48,842 nt of DNA from NCBI GenBank assembly GCA_016180925.1, contig JACPAH010000003.1, positions 1 to 48,842 on the forward strand. The letters run 5' to 3'. A program made the position numbers and the translations under genes. Positions 26,228 to 35,019 of the stretch are shown here, in pieces (the stretch's first letter is position 1; every line of letters starts with the position of its first letter). The DNA comes from Candidatus Aenigmatarchaeota archaeon (GTDB taxonomy: Archaea > Aenigmatarchaeota > Aenigmatarchaeia > GW2011-AR5). Under the pieces are notes generated by a model, which was not told where the DNA came from, ran no database searches, and saw only the letters and a list, made by a program, of their open reading frames with translations.

Positions 26228-27499
26228 TTACCGGACTTTGTTGAAACTTTTATTCTTCCTAATATTTTCCAGTATTTCCTTCGCCCTGGAGACGGATATG
26301 TCGCCCTTTTCCACCATTTTTTTGGCCACGTCGGATGCCTCATTTTCCGAGGCGCCTGCAGACATGGCTATATTCTTTGCATGGAGCCTCATATGGCCCT
26401 TCTGTATGCCCTCCGATACCATGGCGCGCAGCGCAGCGAAGTTGTTCGCCAGCCCGACCGAAGCCATGACAGATGCAAGCTCATGCGCGCTTTCTATCCC
26501 CATGATTTTCAATGATGTCTTCGCTACGGGATTGGTTTTCGTGGCGCCGCCGACTATCCCGACGGAAATCGGCATCTCTATGCTCCCGGTGATGTCCCCG
26601 TCGCGGTTTTTCTTGTATGTTGCAAGTGGTTTGTATCCGTCCCTTGCTGCATACGCGTGCGCGCCCGCTTCCAGGGCCCTGAAATCGTTGCCCGTGGCTA
26701 TCGCCACTGCGTCAATACCATTCATTACACCCTTGTTGTTGGTGGCACACCTGTACGGGTCCACCTTCGCAAATTCGTATGCGTCAAGAATACCTTCTAT
26801 CACATCTTCCCCTATCAGCTCTTTTTTCCACGTTGCCTCGGCTTTTACCAGCCGCCTGTCCGAAAGGTTTGAAATGATTTTCAATACGGAGCGCCCGCCT
26901 GTCAGCTTCTCCAGAAACGGGGCCACGCCTTCGCACATGCTGTTGACGCAATTGGCGCCCATGGCATCCTTTACGTCCACGATGAGGTGGACGATGACAA
27001 GAGCCCCTCTGGAGGACGGTATGTCCCTGACTTCCACGTCAATAAGGCCGCCCCCGAGTTTCACCATGACGGAATCCTGGTGGTTTGCATGCTTCTTTAT
27101 CTCGGCAGTTTTCGAGAGTATAGCTTTCATGGACTTTGCGGGCTCCTTTATGTCCATCAGCTGGATCTGGCCTATCATTATCGATGGGGTGTAGGATGTT
27201 TTGAACCCTCCCCCAGGTCTCGCCAGTTTTGCTGCGTGCGAAGCTGCTGCGACAACAGAAGGCTCTTCGATACTCATTGGTATCAGGTAATCCTTGCCGT
27301 CTATCAGGAAATTCGTGGCTATGCCGACAGGAAGTTTTATAGTCCCTATTATGTTTTCCGACATCATTTCGGCTATTTTTATGTCCATATCAGACGAAAG
27401 GGGTTCAATGTCCTTGTCATCAAGGCGGGCCATGTCTTTTATCTTCCCGAGCCTCTGGGAAAGATTCATTCTATGGAATCCTGGAATGTCGCTCTTCAA
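26228..27499 (-). CDS. Hydroxymethylglutaryl-CoA reductase, class II-like
   Basis: MNLSQRLGKIKDMARL...VGIATNFLIDGKDYLIPMSIEEPSVVAAASHAAKLARPGGGF...NSMCEGVAP. Confidence 0.92.
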   Translation of the reverse strand: MKSDIPGFHRMNLSQRLGKIKDMARLDDKDIEPLSSDMDIKIAEMMSENIIGTIKLPVGIATNFLIDGKDYLIPMSIEEPSVVAAASHAAKLARPGGGFKTSYTPSIMIGQIQLMDIKEPAKSMKAILSKTAEIKKHANHQDSVMVKLGGGLIDVEVRDIPSSRGALVIVHLIVDVKDAMGANCVNSMCEGVAPFLEKLTGGRSVLKIISNLSDRRLVKAEATWKKELIGEDVIEGILDAYEFAKVDPYRCATNNKGVMNGIDAVAIATGNDFRALEAGAHAYAARDGYKPLATYKKNRDGDITGSIEMPISVGIVGGATKTNPVAKTSLKIMGIESAHELASVMASVGLANNFAALRAMVSEGIQKGHMRLHAKNIAMSAGASENEASDVAKKMVEKGDISVSRAKEILENIRKNKSFNKVR

Positions 27500-27669
27500 G
27501 TTTCACCACTTTCCATCAGGCAATATATCTGACTATAGAATCCGGAACGGATTTATAGTCATGCAAAGAAACATTTAAGATATTATTTTCTTTGCTGACT
27601 ATATGTGAAACACGTAAATCATATCCTGTTATTTACTTGTTTCACTATAAATGTCGCGAACCGGAGGCG

Positions 27670-28044
27670 TCATATCTGGTTTATTCCTATCCCAACCGCC
27701 TCGGCGAATTTTTTTCCTATGTTCCCGCCTTTCTCCACGACGTTCTTGAGATGGATGAACTTCCATTCTTCCCTTGATATCTTCCACGCTATATACGGCA
27801 TGGCCCCTCCAATATCTTCCCATTGCTTCAGCTGCAATAGCTGGTCTTCCTCTATCTTGAAGGCCTCTTCCCGGGCTTTGCATTCTATGGCTATAACCCT
27901 GCCGTTTTTCACTGCTATTATGTCCGGCGACGCCAGACGAGAGCTCCCTGAATGGGGAGCTCTCATAACCATATATCCCAGCTTGGAGAGCTCTTGGAGC
28001 AATAACCGTTCCGCCCTATACCCCTTGGCGTATTTTTTTACCAT
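27670..28044 (-). CDS. hjc: Holliday junction resolvase Hjc
   Basis: KGYRAERLLLQELSKLGYMVMRAPHSGSSRLASPDIIAVKNGRVIAIECKAR (E...D..ExK nuclease core). Confidence 0.9.
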   Translation of the reverse strand: MVKKYAKGYRAERLLLQELSKLGYMVMRAPHSGSSRLASPDIIAVKNGRVIAIECKAREEAFKIEEDQLLQLKQWEDIGGAMPYIAWKISREEWKFIHLKNVVEKGGNIGKKFAEAVGIGINQI

Positions 28045-28100
28045 ATATCTAATTTGCGCCCCCGAATAAATCTTTTTAATCCCGGCTGGAATATGTAATT

Positions 28101-28511
28101 ATGAAGATAGAGGAAGCCGTGATGGAAAAGAATTTCGTCCTGGAGAAGGACGATCCTTACGGATTCTCCCTGAAATTCATGGACACGGCGTCCGAGATGG
28201 GCCAGGTTTTTGAGAGGAGGAACGAGTACATGACAGACGGCCCGGAGCACAGGAGCACGCTGGAATTTGACATAGTGAGCATGATGGACGAATTCTCCAG
28301 GATTCAGGTGTCAGTCCTTATGCAGAGCGTCCAGAAGAGGCTTTCCGTGAACATAACCGGCAGTTTTGATGTCAATATGGAGGAAAAGGGGTTCATGTCG
28401 TCCGTTTTATCGGAGTTTTACCTCAAAAATTTGTATCCGGCTGTCAGGAAGATTTCGGTCGAAAATCTGAAGAGACTTGATGCGCACATAGAGGAAAGCA
28501 TGACAGCATGA
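28101..28511 (+). CDS. Hypothetical protein
   Basis: Good coding frame MKIEEAVMEKNFVLEKDDPYGF...; no family recognised. Confidence 0.6.
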   Translation: MKIEEAVMEKNFVLEKDDPYGFSLKFMDTASEMGQVFERRNEYMTDGPEHRSTLEFDIVSMMDEFSRIQVSVLMQSVQKRLSVNITGSFDVNMEEKGFMSSVLSEFYLKNLYPAVRKISVENLKRLDAHIEESMTA

Positions 28512-28704
28512 TAATTATTTAATAGTAGTGAAAACAATAGGTTTTTAAACATTTGTGCATTACAATCAATATACAATGATAGTTCATTGTTTAATGGCAG
28601 TCATGATTCACGGAAGGTAATAATTCATGCTGAAGATTCATGAGCCGCTCCAATGCGGCAATGGTGTGCTCTGTTTTTAGTCATACCTATTTCTGCCATT
28701 TATA

Positions 28705-28860
28705 GTGAACCAAATAAATAACCCGAGAGGGTTATTTGGTTCACATATGTGCAAAAATCAGGGGTTTTTGACATCTCAAAAGACCTTGTCTTTTGCAGAT
28801 AGTGCCCAAGAAAACTATATATCGAATGTTTTCTTGGAACACTATAGCCGGAAAACCGGC
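28705..28860 (+). repeat. Five tandem hairpins in the dnaG upstream region
   Basis: 28705-28744, 28752-28770, 28777-28795, 28799-28845, 28847-28860; all perfect or near perfect inverted repeats. Confidence 0.85.
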
Positions 28861-28892
28861 GAATATAACAAGATAACAAGAGGGTGATTTTA

Positions 28893-30071
28893 ATGGCTAA
28901 ATTGGCCCAGAATTTTGCGAAATATGTAATTAAATTGAAGGTGAACGCTAAGGGTGTCGTTGAGAGGCCTGACATAATAGGGGCTATATTCGGCCAAACA
29001 GAAGGCCTTCTCGGCTCCGAGCTCGACCTCAGAGAACTGCAGCACACGGGACGTATAGGTCGTATAGAGGTCGATGTGAAGACGAACAGGGGCAAGGCAG
29101 CGGCCGAGGTTATCATACCGTCAAGCCTGGATGCAAGCGAAACTTCCCTTATAGCAGCTTCCATGGAGACAATAGACAAGATAGGGCCCTGCGACGCGCA
29201 GGTTGATATAATAAGTGTCGAGGATGTCAGAAGCCAGAAAAGGCAGTATGTAATAGAGAGGGCGAAGGAAATACTCAGGTCTGTGATGGACCAGGGAATG
29301 CCTGATTCCCAGAAGATATCCGAGATAGTGAAGGATGCGGTCCGTTCTTGGGAAGTCATAAATTATCAGGGACTCAGTGCCGGGCCTGATGTTGCGATTG
29401 CCGACGAGATTATAATAGTCGAGGGGAGGGCGGATGTTATAAATCTCCTGAAAAACGGCATAAGAAACGTTGTGGCCATAGAAGGGAGCAAGATACCTCA
29501 GGAAGTCTCGGACCTGACGAAGCAGAAGACGACCACAGCCTTCTTGGACGGCGATCGGGGCGGAGACCTGGACTTAAAAAAACTCCTTGCCGTGGCCGAG
29601 ATAGATTTCATCGCGAGGGCGCAGTTCGGGAAGGAAGTCGAGGAGCTTTCAAGGAAGGAAATTTTCAAGGCTCTGCGGGACAGGGTTCCGATAAACCAGA
29701 CAAACATAGACAAGACACCACCCCAGCAGGATGCACAGCCTGAGATACAGGAGCCGAGGGACGAACCGAAGGAGAGAGAGTTCTTTTCTTCAATGTTAGA
29801 GGGACTTGTAGGCACGCGGGCCGCGTATATTGTCGATACCGATATGCAAACATTAAGCAAAGTGCCGATAAGCGAGGTCGGGGATGCCGTAAACAGTTTC
29901 AGCAATATTTATGCTATAATCTTTGATGGTAAGATAAACCAGCCCATAGTTGACATCGCCAACAGACGTAGGATTTCATACGTCGTCGGGATGGGATTCA
30001 AGGAGCGCGTGAGGTCCATGGGAACAAAGCTTCTTACGATACAGGACCTGAAGGCCGAGCCTTTGGCCTAA
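28893..30071 (+). CDS. dnaG: DnaG-like primase (archaeal)
   Basis: Toprim: IIIVEGRADVINLLKNGIRNVVAIEGSKIP, TTAFLDGDRGGDL; start MAKLAQNFAKYVIKL after GAGGGTGATTTTA. Confidence 0.95.
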   Translation: MAKLAQNFAKYVIKLKVNAKGVVERPDIIGAIFGQTEGLLGSELDLRELQHTGRIGRIEVDVKTNRGKAAAEVIIPSSLDASETSLIAASMETIDKIGPCDAQVDIISVEDVRSQKRQYVIERAKEILRSVMDQGMPDSQKISEIVKDAVRSWEVINYQGLSAGPDVAIADEIIIVEGRADVINLLKNGIRNVVAIEGSKIPQEVSDLTKQKTTTAFLDGDRGGDLDLKKLLAVAEIDFIARAQFGKEVEELSRKEIFKALRDRVPINQTNIDKTPPQQDAQPEIQEPRDEPKEREFFSSMLEGLVGTRAAYIVDTDMQTLSKVPISEVGDAVNSFSNIYAIIFDGKINQPIVDIANRRRISYVVGMGFKERVRSMGTKLLTIQDLKAEPLA

Positions 30072-30208
30072 TCGTCCAGAAGCTGCGGAATCTGCGCACC
30101 GGGTTTTTTTACGTATATGACGTCGCCGCATTTTCCGCACATGAGTTCCACGAATCTGGTGCCTTCTGTCTTGATTATCATTCGTTTTTCGCAGCATTTT
30201 GGAAGCAT
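30068..30208 (-). CDS. Small zinc-ribbon-like protein (46 aa; not in ORF track)
   Basis: MLPKCCEKRMIIKTEGTRFVELMCGKCGDVIYVKKPGAQIPQLLDD; AGAGGTGAATTAA upstream; four Cys. Confidence 0.65.
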   Translation of the reverse strand: MLPKCCEKRMIIKTEGTRFVELMCGKCGDVIYVKKPGAQIPQLLDD

Positions 30209-30475
30209 TTAATTCACCTCTATTTTATTGATATTGATGTATAGCATACCGGGGCCAGAGCGGTCATCTTTGGAAAAGAATCATCCCGGATTAGAGTGTG
30301 GTGGGATTACACTTGCACTTTATAGAGAATACATACCTAGAGAAATCTGGTGCCGAGAAAAAACGTTTCCAGAATAGCATATAAATTAATTGTAACCCAA
30401 AGTTTAAATAATCTTCCACCCGGTGGGAAATGCCGGACCGCACGGGTTTTTATTCGTTGCCGGCAAATTCGGATC

Positions 30476-31837
30476 ATGATGCATATATTCAGAAGTTATG
30501 ATATACGCGGAATATATGGCAAGGACCTGACCGATGACGTGATGAGAAGGATAGGGATGTCCTTCACCGCGTTCTCTGGAAGGGATGTCCTGCTTTCCAG
30601 GGATTCCAGGCTTTCCAGTCCGGCCCTGTCGTCGGCTTTCGCCGCAGGCGCGTCATCTGCCGGGGCCAGGGTCATTGACGCTGGAATATTGCCGATGGGA
30701 GTGGGCATGTTCCATGCGTGGAAATCCGGAACGGAGTTCGCATATATAACAGGCTCGCACCTGCCGAAGGAGTGGGGCGGCGTCAAGTTCTTTCATGCGA
30801 ACGGAATAGGGTTCAGGGAGAGCGAGAACGCCGAAATAAGAAATATTTTCCTGAAGAATGATGTTCCTGGAAAAAAGGGCTCCGTCGAGAGTGCCGGAGA
30901 CGGCGCAGTCGATTCTTATGTGAAGTATCTTAATGACAGGATAAAATCTTCCAGGAAATTGAATGTCGCAATCGATAACGGGAACGGGGTTTCATCCATA
31001 GTGACAAAAAAGCTTTTTTCCTGCGCAGGCCACGAAGTGGATGTCATATTTGAGGAGCCGGACGGAAACTTTCCCAACAGGCTTCCTGATCCAATCGACA
31101 GGGAGCTCGGGAAGCTGAAGGAGATAGTCTCTAATTATGACATAGGAATCGCATATGACGGCGACAGCGACAGGATGGCCGTGGTCGATGAGAAAGGCTC
31201 TTTGCTTTCGGCCGAGCAGACATCCTACATAATCCTTTCCAAGCTGATGAATAAGGCAGACGGTCCCATAGTGGCCAATGTCGAATGCACGCGGCTGATA
31301 GACGACATAGCAGGCAGGTTCTCGAGGAAAGTCATACGGGCGCCGGTCGGGCACACGTTCCTCATGCAGTATGTCAATGACAATGCGGCATGCTACGGCG
31401 TCGAGCCGACGGGGCATTATTGCATACCCAGCATAGTCCCGTTCGACGATGCCGTAACGATATCACTTTATCTGGTCTCGGCCATGTCCGAGGCGGAGGA
31501 GACGCTGTCGGAGACGGTAAAGGGGATGCCAGCGCACGAGTTCGAAAGGCTCAGCTTTGAGTGTCCAGACAGCGTAAAGTTTGATGTAATGAATGCGCTG
31601 AAGGAAAAGATAGTGAAAAGATTCGGGAATGTGATAACGATAGACGGCGTCAGGGCCGAGATGGAGAACGGATGGTCGCTTCTTCGGGCTTCCAACACGT
31701 CGCCTTACATACGCCTGACTGTCGAGGGAAACACGAGAAAGGACCGTATGGAAATACGCAAGGAATTTGCCGGCATCATGAAAGAAGAGTTCGACACCCG
31801 CGGGCTTGAGATGAAGGAAGAATACGGCAAAAAATAG
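30476..31837 (+). CDS. Phosphomannomutase/phosphoglucomutase family
   Basis: FRSYDIRGIYGKDLTDD, TGSHLPKEWGGVKFF (active-site Ser region), AYDGDSDRMAVVDE, ASNTSPYIRLTVE. Confidence 0.93.
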   Translation: MMHIFRSYDIRGIYGKDLTDDVMRRIGMSFTAFSGRDVLLSRDSRLSSPALSSAFAAGASSAGARVIDAGILPMGVGMFHAWKSGTEFAYITGSHLPKEWGGVKFFHANGIGFRESENAEIRNIFLKNDVPGKKGSVESAGDGAVDSYVKYLNDRIKSSRKLNVAIDNGNGVSSIVTKKLFSCAGHEVDVIFEEPDGNFPNRLPDPIDRELGKLKEIVSNYDIGIAYDGDSDRMAVVDEKGSLLSAEQTSYIILSKLMNKADGPIVANVECTRLIDDIAGRFSRKVIRAPVGHTFLMQYVNDNAACYGVEPTGHYCIPSIVPFDDAVTISLYLVSAMSEAEETLSETVKGMPAHEFERLSFECPDSVKFDVMNALKEKIVKRFGNVITIDGVRAEMENGWSLLRASNTSPYIRLTVEGNTRKDRMEIRKEFAGIMKEEFDTRGLEMKEEYGKK

Positions 31838-32302
31838 TCATTCATTGAAAGCGAACTTGAACTGGTTCGGGTCCGTAAAAAAAGGTTCTTCCGGCTTAAC
31901 TCCTTTTCCTATTCTATGGCAGGCAGCAACGGTAAGGCCTTCATCGTCTTCTTCCAGAAGTCCTCTGTCAACCAGGCTGTCCGTAATCAGTGATATGTCA
32001 TCGGTTTCGTAGTCATAGTAGCATTTGCAATGCAAATCCAAATAGCCGCTGTTCATGGCGTCAACAACTTCATCTCTGCCAACACAGATGCCGTCTTGGC
32101 ACATCTCGGCAACGAGGCATAGTACTGCCGCGGCATCCATATCTTCATCCGCAAGGTGCTCTGTATCTCTCGTGTACGTTGAAAGTGCCAGTCTTATTTG
32201 TTCTCTGCACACCCTGTCATGTTCATCTTCCATATTAGCGATTATATCGTAATCATCTGTATTCGTCATTCCGGCCCCATAGGAGCCAATATTCGGCTTC
32301 AA
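31838..32302 (-). CDS. Hypothetical acidic protein
   Basis: Coding-like 154-codon frame; no family recognised. Confidence 0.5.
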   Translation of the reverse strand: MKPNIGSYGAGMTNTDDYDIIANMEDEHDRVCREQIRLALSTYTRDTEHLADEDMDAAAVLCLVAEMCQDGICVGRDEVVDAMNSGYLDLHCKCYYDYETDDISLITDSLVDRGLLEEDDEGLTVAACHRIGKGVKPEEPFFTDPNQFKFAFNE

Positions 32303-32423
32303 CGGGCGCTATCCCAACTGAAGTATAGTGCATAGAACCGGCCCGGCACATATTTACAGGAAGACAAAGTTCCCCGGCAACCTTCACAAGATAACTCATG
32401 AAATATCTTTCACATAAAAATAT

Positions 32424-33149
32424 TTATAAATCATTCCCTGATTTCGCCTTCTCAAGGGAATCGAAATCGCCTATGTCGTACCATTTGCCGCTGAATGCGT
32501 ATGCAAAATAGGGCATTTGTCTGTAGAGCCACTGGTTGAAAAAGCCCGGGGAATCCCTGTTGTTGCCCTCATCAATGTATTTTTTCACCAGCGCGGTGGA
32601 AGGTATCACGAAGCAGCAGGTGGCGATGAGGGTCGACTTCGGCTCTGGCGGCTTCTCCACGAATTTGGTTATGAGCATATTTTTGTCGGCCTCGACGTTG
32701 CCGTAGAGCCTGGCCTTTTCTTTGTCCTTCACGTCAAAAACCGCCAGCACCGGATTCTTTCTTTTTTTGTATTCTGATATCAGGTCTTTTATGCTGAAAT
32801 CGAACAGGTTGTCTCCGGCGACTATGAGGCATTCGCCTTCTATGTTTTCCTTCTTTATCGTGAAGTTGATTCCGCCCACAGCCCCCAGTTTTTCTTCCTC
32901 ACTCCCCGTGTTTTCAATGACTATTTTTGTCTTCCTGAATCCGTAATTCCGCAGCCATTCTGAGAACTGGCTTTCGAATTTCTTGTTGGTGGACACGTAT
33001 ATCTGCTCTATGCCGTCTATCTGCTGGAGCTGTTCCATGATGTAGTTTATGACAGGCTTCCCGCCGACTTCCAGGAGCGGCTTTGATATGTCTTTTGTCA
33101 GGGGCCAGAGGCGTTTTGCGTACCCTCCGGCAAGAATGATGGCTTTAAT
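32424..33149 (-). CDS. Sugar-1-phosphate nucleotidyltransferase; apparent AUU start
   Basis: Extending the listed ORF upstream gives (I)KAIILAGGYAKRLWPLTKDISKPLLEVGGKPVINYIMEQ, the conserved NTP_transferase N-terminus; only ATT/ATA available before the in-frame TGA. Confidence 0.85.
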   Translation of the reverse strand: MKAIILAGGYAKRLWPLTKDISKPLLEVGGKPVINYIMEQLQQIDGIEQIYVSTNKKFESQFSEWLRNYGFRKTKIVIENTGSEEEKLGAVGGINFTIKKENIEGECLIVAGDNLFDFSIKDLISEYKKRKNPVLAVFDVKDKEKARLYGNVEADKNMLITKFVEKPPEPKSTLIATCCFVIPSTALVKKYIDEGNNRDSPGFFNQWLYRQMPYFAYAFSGKWYDIGDFDSLEKAKSGNDL

Positions 33150-33499
33150 TATGAATCACCGACAACTATCTTTTCTGCTACTATTTCAAGCTCATTTTTA
33201 TAAACGTTTACCCTGCCGTAAACGGTTGCTTTATCGCCTATATCAGCCCGTATTTTGGCGTTAAACATGACTATTTTTATCGTTCCCAAATCCTCGATGT
33301 ACATGAATGAATTGCCGTCTGATATGCGAGATGAAAGGACGGTGCCATTTACTATTATATTCTTGCCTATCATCTCGTCGCTTATTTCATAAATTTTCGT
33401 CGGTGAATAATCGTTCTGAACCGAAATTATTGCCAGTCCTGCGATGCCTATAACGGCCAATGACAATGAGATTATTTTTATCATTCTATCTTCCATCAT
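33149..33499 (-). CDS. Membrane-anchored OB-fold (tRNA_anti-like) protein
   Basis: N-terminal TM helix; GKNIIVNGTVLSSRISDGNSFMYIEDLGTIKIVMFN...DIGDKATVYGRVNVYKNELEIVAEKI. Confidence 0.7.
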   Translation of the reverse strand: MMEDRMIKIISLSLAVIGIAGLAIISVQNDYSPTKIYEISDEMIGKNIIVNGTVLSSRISDGNSFMYIEDLGTIKIVMFNAKIRADIGDKATVYGRVNVYKNELEIVAEKIVVGDS

Positions 33500-34017
33500 A
33501 TCATCCCGAACGTTCTTACATCTCTGTATGCAGGGCCTTCAGGAGAGAGCTTCGATTCCTTTAATTTCACGCAGGTGAGCTTCATCGTGCCTATCTCGAT
33601 GCCGCTGTTATTTTTGATAATATCAATGATGCCATTTTTATGTTTCTGGGACCTGAGCCTTGCTATGGTAAGATGAGGTGTAAACACTTCTTCGCCAAGG
33701 CCCAGGGCCTTCGAAACGGACTCCTGTAGGTTAATAAGCTTCTGGTTGTGTCTTATGCCTATCCATATCGACCGGACGAAGTTTTCAGACGGAAAGCATC
33801 CCATGCCGGCGAGTTCTATTTCAAAAGATGGTGTTCTGCTTATAAACTCCAGCCTGTCTTCTAATCCCACCAGATCAGTTTCGCCAAGGAATTTAAGGGT
33901 AAAATGAAGGTTCTGCGACTCCACGAGCTTTGTGTTGTAGCCTGAAAACTGCTCTTGGAGCCCTATAATTCGCGGTTTTAATGCTTCCGGGATGTCTATA
34001 GCTATAAAGCAGCGCAT
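33496..34017 (-). CDS. thpR: RNA 2',3'-cyclic phosphodiesterase (ThpR)
   Basis: MRCFIAIDIPEALKPRI...NLHFTLKFLGE...FTPHLTIARLRSQ (two HxTx motifs). Confidence 0.93.
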   Translation of the reverse strand: MRCFIAIDIPEALKPRIIGLQEQFSGYNTKLVESQNLHFTLKFLGETDLVGLEDRLEFISRTPSFEIELAGMGCFPSENFVRSIWIGIRHNQKLINLQESVSKALGLGEEVFTPHLTIARLRSQKHKNGIIDIIKNNSGIEIGTMKLTCVKLKESKLSPEGPAYRDVRTFGMI

Positions 34018-34169
34018 TTACTATCAATATAGCAGTATGACGTATAAAAAGCGAAAGTGAGAAATGACTGTCAGAGTCAGAATTTTGCATCTTTAAGCCA
34101 AATAAGTTCATTTTACTATTTTATGACCAGTGGTTAATTTATTTATATGTATGAGACTAATCATGTGTT

Positions 34170-34478
34170 ATGGGTAGAAAACCGGGTCTAAGCGCGGAAA
34201 AAACAGGGCGTATAATTGGTATTCTTGTGGCAAATCCGGATGGTTTGTGGCTTAGAGAATTGGCCAGAAGATGCGGATGTACGCATGCAACGATATCCAG
34301 ATATCTTAATGGCCCTTCCTTAAAACCATTGATTTTAGATGATGCTATAGGGAATCCGGAAAGGCCTGCTTTACGCCTTATAAGGCTCAAGCCGTTCGTA
34401 ATAGAAAGGCTCCAGCAGGGCCAGAGTTTTGACCAGATAATGAGGTTTTTACGCCTTATGAACAAGATTGAGAAGTAA
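34170..34478 (+). CDS. Helix-turn-helix protein
   Basis: GLWLRELARRCGCTHATISRYLNG is HTH-like; preceded by TATA-like sequences. Confidence 0.6.
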   Translation: MGRKPGLSAEKTGRIIGILVANPDGLWLRELARRCGCTHATISRYLNGPSLKPLILDDAIGNPERPALRLIRLKPFVIERLQQGQSFDQIMRFLRLMNKIEK

Positions 34479-34626
34479 ATATTGCGAAATTACATCTAAA
34501 ATGGCTAAAAATTAGCTTTCTTGAGTTTAAACGTCAAATATGAGACTTTTTATTTTGAATTTTTGGCGGGAGATGTGAGTATTTTATTAGAGATGTATAA
34601 AAATTTCCCTCACGAAAACTTTAGAC

Positions 34627-35012
34627 CTTCACAGAGACTCCGTGAAGTTCACGTGAACTTCATGAACTTCACGTGAAGTAGTTCGTGAACTTCACGAACT
34701 TCATATGAACCTTCATTTTAATATCTCACAAATATTTATAGATTCAAAGAAGCTATATTGATTTAACTCACATAAATACACTTACTATTAGTTTTAATTG
34801 GAGTAAACTAAAAATATCTTCATATGAATATTCATAAAACCTTCACTAAACCTTCACGAACTTCATAGATATTCACGTGAACTTCACGTATAATTCTTGT
34901 GAATTCACCGTGAAACGCGTGAAGTTAGAGATTTTTGGTGAACATTTTAGTGAACACCGTGAAGTTTCCAGTCAAGTTCACAGAAAAACTTTTTATAGCT
35001 GTGAAGTTCATA
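34627..35012. repeat. Cluster of TTCACGTGAA-type palindromes/half sites
   Basis: TGAAGTTCACGTGAACTTCA (34643-34662), ACTTCACGTGAAGT (34666-34679), AGTTCGTGAACTTCACGAACT (34680-34700), TTCATATGAA (34700-34709; 34819-34828), TTCACGTGAA (34872-34881), TTCACCGTGAA (34904-34914) and further single half sites. Confidence 0.92.
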
Positions 35013-35019
35013 TAATTCA

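Noticed and set aside
26238-27194. 318-aa + strand ORF
   Set aside because: Antisense to HMG-CoA reductase; no domain.
34627-35012. CRISPR array
   Set aside because: Repeats are short palindromes with irregular spacing and no unique equal-length spacers; no cas genes nearby.
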